Positions 5,882 to 8,355 of a stretch of DNA of 8,355 nucleotides are shown here, piece after piece; position 1 is the stretch's first letter; each line of letters begins with the position of its first letter. Source of the DNA: JBJXGF01 sp046153015 (GTDB lineage: Bacteria > Actinomycetota > Acidimicrobiia > Acidimicrobiales > CAIXPF01); the NCBI GenBank assembly GCA_046153015.1, contig JBJXGF010000210.1, positions 1 through 8,355 on the forward strand, in the 5' to 3' direction. Below the pieces are notes generated by a model. That model was given only the letters and a program-made list of their open reading frames with translations, ran no database searches and was not told where the DNA came from. The position numbers were made by a program, and so were the translations under genes.

Positions 5882-8320
5882 CTACGAGGCCCCGCGGCCG
5901 GGCTCGCCGCGCGCCCCGACCCTGGCGGCCAGGAGCGGCGCGAACGCCTCGGGCGCGGGCCGGGGCCGGGCGAAGAACCAGCCCTGCCCGCTGCCGCAGC
6001 CGAGGCTCCACAGCGTCTGGTACTGCGAGGACCGCTCGACGCCCTCGGCCACCACGGCCAGGCCGAGCGTGGCCCCGAGCCCGGCGATGGCGCCGGCGAT
6101 CGAGCGGGCGGCCGGGTCGGTGTCGATGTCGCGCACGAAGCTCTGGTCCATCTTGATCACGTCCACCGGCAGCCGCCACAGCCGCTCGAGGCTGGAGTGC
6201 CCGGTGCCGAAATCGTCGATCGCCACCTCGACGCCGAGCGCCTTCAGGGCGGCGAGCGTGGCCACCGCGGCTTCGGGATCCCCGCCGAGGGCGCCCTCGG
6301 TGATCTCTAGGCACAACGCCTGGGGGGCCACGTCGTGGCGCTCGAGGGGGGCGACGATCTCCTCGAAGAGCTCGCTGTCGGAGAACAGCGCCGACGAGAG
6401 GTTCACCGCCACCAGCGGACGCAGGGGGCGGGCCGGCGCCCGCCAGTCGGCCAGCTGGGCGCAGACCTGATCGATCACCCAGCGGTCGACCAGGCGCGAC
6501 AGCCCGCTCTCCTCGGCCACCGGGAGGAACTCGGCCGGCTTGAGCACGCCGCGGGTGGGGTGGCGCCAGCGCAGCAGCGCCTCGAGCGACCGGACCGCCC
6601 CGGTTTCGAACTCGACGATCGGCTGGTACACGAGGGTGAGCTCGGCGTGGTCGATGGCCTGGCGCAGGTCGGTGGCCAGGGTGAGGCGGCGGCTGGCCTT
6701 GGCCCGGGTGGTGGCGTCGAGCAGCGCGTAACGGCCCTTGCCCTTGGCCTTGGCCCGGTACATGGCGGTGTCGGCGTCGCGGATCAGCGACTCGGGCGTG
6801 GCCCCGGGCCCGTCGCTGGCCAGACCGATGCTGACCGACACGAACACCGGACGCCCGACGAGGTCGAACGGCGCCTCGAGCGCGTCGATCAGCGAGACCG
6901 CGACCGCCTCGGCTTCCTCCCGGCCGGCGACGTCGGTGCACAGCGCCACGAACTCGTCGCCGCCGAAGCGGGCGAGCAGCACCGAGGGCGCCAGGGCGTC
7001 CCGGATGCGCCGCCCGACCTGGCGCAGCAGCTCGTCGCCGGCAGAGTGGCCGAGCTCGTCGTTGACGGTCTTGAACTCGTCGAGATCGCAGAACAGCACG
7101 TAGAGCCCCCCGCCGGGCTGGCGGCGCGAGACGGCGAGGGCGGCGTCGAGCCGGGCCCAGAACAACGTGCGGTTGGGCAGCTCGGTGAGCGAGTCGTGCA
7201 GGGCGCGGTGCTCGAGCAGCTGCTCCATGTGGCGCCGCCGGGCGCGGTCGTCGGCCAGGCGCTGGACCATCGTGTCGAACGCGCCGGCGAGCACGCCCAG
7301 CTCGTCCCGGGAGTGGTCCGCCACCCGGGTCGTGAGATCCCCCTGGCTGAGCGCCAACGCCCCCGACGTGACCCGCCGGATGCGCCGGCTCACCGGGGTG
7401 AGCACGAGCGACGACGAGACCAGCGCGGCCCCAGCGGCGGCCGCCACGGCCAGGAACAGCGTCTGCATGAGGTCCTCGACCGGCGCGAACGCCTCGCGCT
7501 GGTCGATCTTCATCACGAGGCCCCATCCGGTGGCCGGGATCGGCCGGGTCGCCGCCACCACCTGCACCCCCCGGTAGTCGCGGGCGCCCTCCAGCAGGGT
7601 CGATTCGCCGCGGGCCGCCCGCTGGGCCAACGCGTCGGGGCGGTCGGCGGGCACCACGAACGAGAACGTGGAGTGGGGCCGGTAGCGCAGCTCGGTGAGG
7701 AACTCGGCGTCGCCGTCCTCCTGGAGCTGCACCAGGTGCGCCTCGACCGCGGCCTCCTGACGGTTCTGCGCTTCGACCATCTCCGCGATCGGCGCCAGCG
7801 AGCACTCCACCACCAGCACGCCCACCGTGCGCCCCTCGGGCCCGACGAGGGGCAGTCCCTTGTGATAGCGGGCGTCGCCGTCGGGTGCGGCCACGAAGGC
7901 CCGGCCCGTGACCGGGCGCAGCGCCGCCCGGGCCACGAAGCTGGTCGGCACCGAGGTCACCGAGCCGAGCCTCGCCGTGTCGGCCACCCGGCGGTAGTCG
8001 AGGTCGTACACCGCCGCGGCGCGCAGGCCCGCCATGTCGGCCCGGGCGTTGACGAGGGCCTCGGCCAGCTCGGGCGAGGGCAGCCGCTGCGCCACGGCCC
8101 CGCCCAGCCCGGCGGGCCCGGCGAGGACCTCGAGGCGCAGATCGGTGGAGTCGAGCTGGCGGTTGACCCGCTCGGCCTCGAGCCCGGCCGCATTGGCCAG
8201 GCCTTGGCGGATCTCGCGGCGCAGCGCCCCCCGGGCGATGTTCACCGCCACCAGGCCGAGCACGATGAGCGGGATCACGCTGGCCAGGAGGCCGAGCGCG
8301 AGCTTGCGCCGAATCGTCAC
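5882..8320 (-). CDS. Membrane sensor with Cache-like, HAMP, GGDEF and EAL domains (c-di-GMP turnover)
   Basis: An 812-residue membrane protein of cyclic-di-GMP metabolism. TM1 is at about 8-29. An extracytoplasmic Cache-like sensor (about 30-285) contains KGLPLVGPEGRTVGVLVVE and ATRPIPATGWGLVMKID. TM2 is at about 286-308, HAMP at about 306-358, GGDEF at about 370-535 and EAL at about 550-800. The cyclase motif G453-G-D-E-F457 is intact, with D412-L-D-E-F-K upstream. The RxxD inhibitory site is absent: the equivalent positions 444-447 read APSV. The phosphodiesterase residues look complete: E580-A-L, N640, E672, D702-D703-F-G-T-G, K723-M-D725, E759 and Q779. Both activities are therefore possible. 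The start chosen is GTG 8320-8318, because AAGGAGG at 8337-8331 lies 10 nt upstream; an in-frame GTG at 8344 would place that sequence inside the gene. The gene converges on valS, with 8 nt between stops. Confidence 0.93.
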   Translation of the reverse strand: MTIRRKLALGLLASVIPLIVLGLVAVNIARGALRREIRQGLANAAGLEAERVNRQLDSTDLRLEVLAGPAGLGGAVAQRLPSPELAEALVNARADMAGLRAAAVYDLDYRRVADTARLGSVTSVPTSFVARAALRPVTGRAFVAAPDGDARYHKGLPLVGPEGRTVGVLVVECSLAPIAEMVEAQNRQEAAVEAHLVQLQEDGDAEFLTELRYRPHSTFSFVVPADRPDALAQRAARGESTLLEGARDYRGVQVVAATRPIPATGWGLVMKIDQREAFAPVEDLMQTLFLAVAAAAGAALVSSSLVLTPVSRRIRRVTSGALALSQGDLTTRVADHSRDELGVLAGAFDTMVQRLADDRARRRHMEQLLEHRALHDSLTELPNRTLFWARLDAALAVSRRQPGGGLYVLFCDLDEFKTVNDELGHSAGDELLRQVGRRIRDALAPSVLLARFGGDEFVALCTDVAGREEAEAVAVSLIDALEAPFDLVGRPVFVSVSIGLASDGPGATPESLIRDADTAMYRAKAKGKGRYALLDATTRAKASRRLTLATDLRQAIDHAELTLVYQPIVEFETGAVRSLEALLRWRHPTRGVLKPAEFLPVAEESGLSRLVDRWVIDQVCAQLADWRAPARPLRPLVAVNLSSALFSDSELFEEIVAPLERHDVAPQALCLEITEGALGGDPEAAVATLAALKALGVEVAIDDFGTGHSSLERLWRLPVDVIKMDQSFVRDIDTDPAARSIAGAIAGLGATLGLAVVAEGVERSSQYQTLWSLGCGSGQGWFFARPRPAPEAFAPLLAARVGARGEPGRGAS

Positions 8321-8330
8321 GGTCTGGGGC

Positions 8331-8337
8331 CCTCCTT
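8331..8337 (-). promoter_or_regulatory. Shine-Dalgarno that sets the GGDEF-EAL start
   Basis: On the minus strand the sequence reads AAGGAGG, a near-perfect anti-16S match, with 10 nt before GTG 8320. The predicted protein then begins MTIRRKLALGLLASVIP, a short basic start leading directly into TM1, as expected for an inner-membrane sensor. The longer start at 8344 would add eight residues encoded across the Shine-Dalgarno itself. Confidence 0.7.
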
Positions 8338-8355
8338 GGCTCACGCGCGTGGGCG

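Noticed and set aside
3311..6310. A 999-codon plus-strand open frame overlapping valS.
   Set aside because: It is a shifted frame of valS continuing antisense into the sensor gene. The composition is Arg/Gly/Ala-rich with no domain signal, while the correct frame has clear synthetase motifs.
1803..7805. A 2000-codon minus-strand open frame running through cysS, the valS antisense and part of the GGDEF-EAL region.
   Set aside because: Only its cysS part (1803-3164) is a recognisable protein. The rest is the antisense of valS and an alternate frame of the sensor gene, kept open by high GC and strong codon bias; its translation is low-complexity and rich in Arg, Gly and Ala.
8306..8316. GCGCCGAATCG, an 11-nt match to part of the 3245-3260 repeat arm.
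   Set aside because: It lies in the start of the sensor gene encoding an ordinary basic N-terminus, is not palindromic there, and is short enough to be chance.

Overview
The window is very GC-rich and gene-dense, with GTG starts and short intergenic gaps. It carries a conservon (sensor kinase / Roadblock / DUF742 / small GTPase), a gene set typical of Actinobacteria. The organism is therefore most likely a high-GC actinobacterium. An acidimicrobial or otherwise deep-branching lineage fits the form of the valyl-tRNA synthetase, but that is inference only.

Layout, left to right. (1) Positions 1-1754, plus strand: the 3' end of a CvnA-type sensor histidine kinase, then complete cvnB-like (Roadblock/LC7), cvnC-like (DUF742) and cvnD-like (Ras/MglA-type GTPase) genes. 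They form a tight operon, and the last two genes overlap by 47 nt. (2) Positions 1755-1802: a 48-nt convergent gap holding a perfect 9-bp GC hairpin, a candidate two-way terminator. (3) Positions 1803-3164, minus strand: cysS, cysteinyl-tRNA synthetase. (4) Positions 3165-3341: a 177-nt divergent control region. It has a TANNNT -10 box 7-8 nt from each start codon, so both transcripts look leaderless. Between the two promoters lies a perfect 16-bp inverted repeat plus a third copy of its core. (5) Positions 3342-5873, plus strand: valS, a valyl-tRNA synthetase of the archaeal/rickettsial type without the C-terminal coiled-coil arm. (6) Positions 5882-8320, minus strand, only 8 nt from the valS stop and convergent with it: a membrane sensor with a Cache-like periplasmic domain, HAMP, GGDEF and EAL domains, for cyclic-di-GMP turnover.

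How the genes work together. The conservon is one signalling unit at the membrane. In this family the kinase, Roadblock, DUF742 and GTPase proteins are thought to act together, somewhat like a eukaryotic G-protein-coupled system. cysS and valS are housekeeping translation genes that share one control region. The GGDEF-EAL gene is an independent signalling gene whose promoter lies at or beyond the right edge. I see no tRNA or rRNA gene, mobile element or CRISPR array, and nothing that I can defend as a wholly new system. The least explained part is the palindromic control region between cysS and valS.
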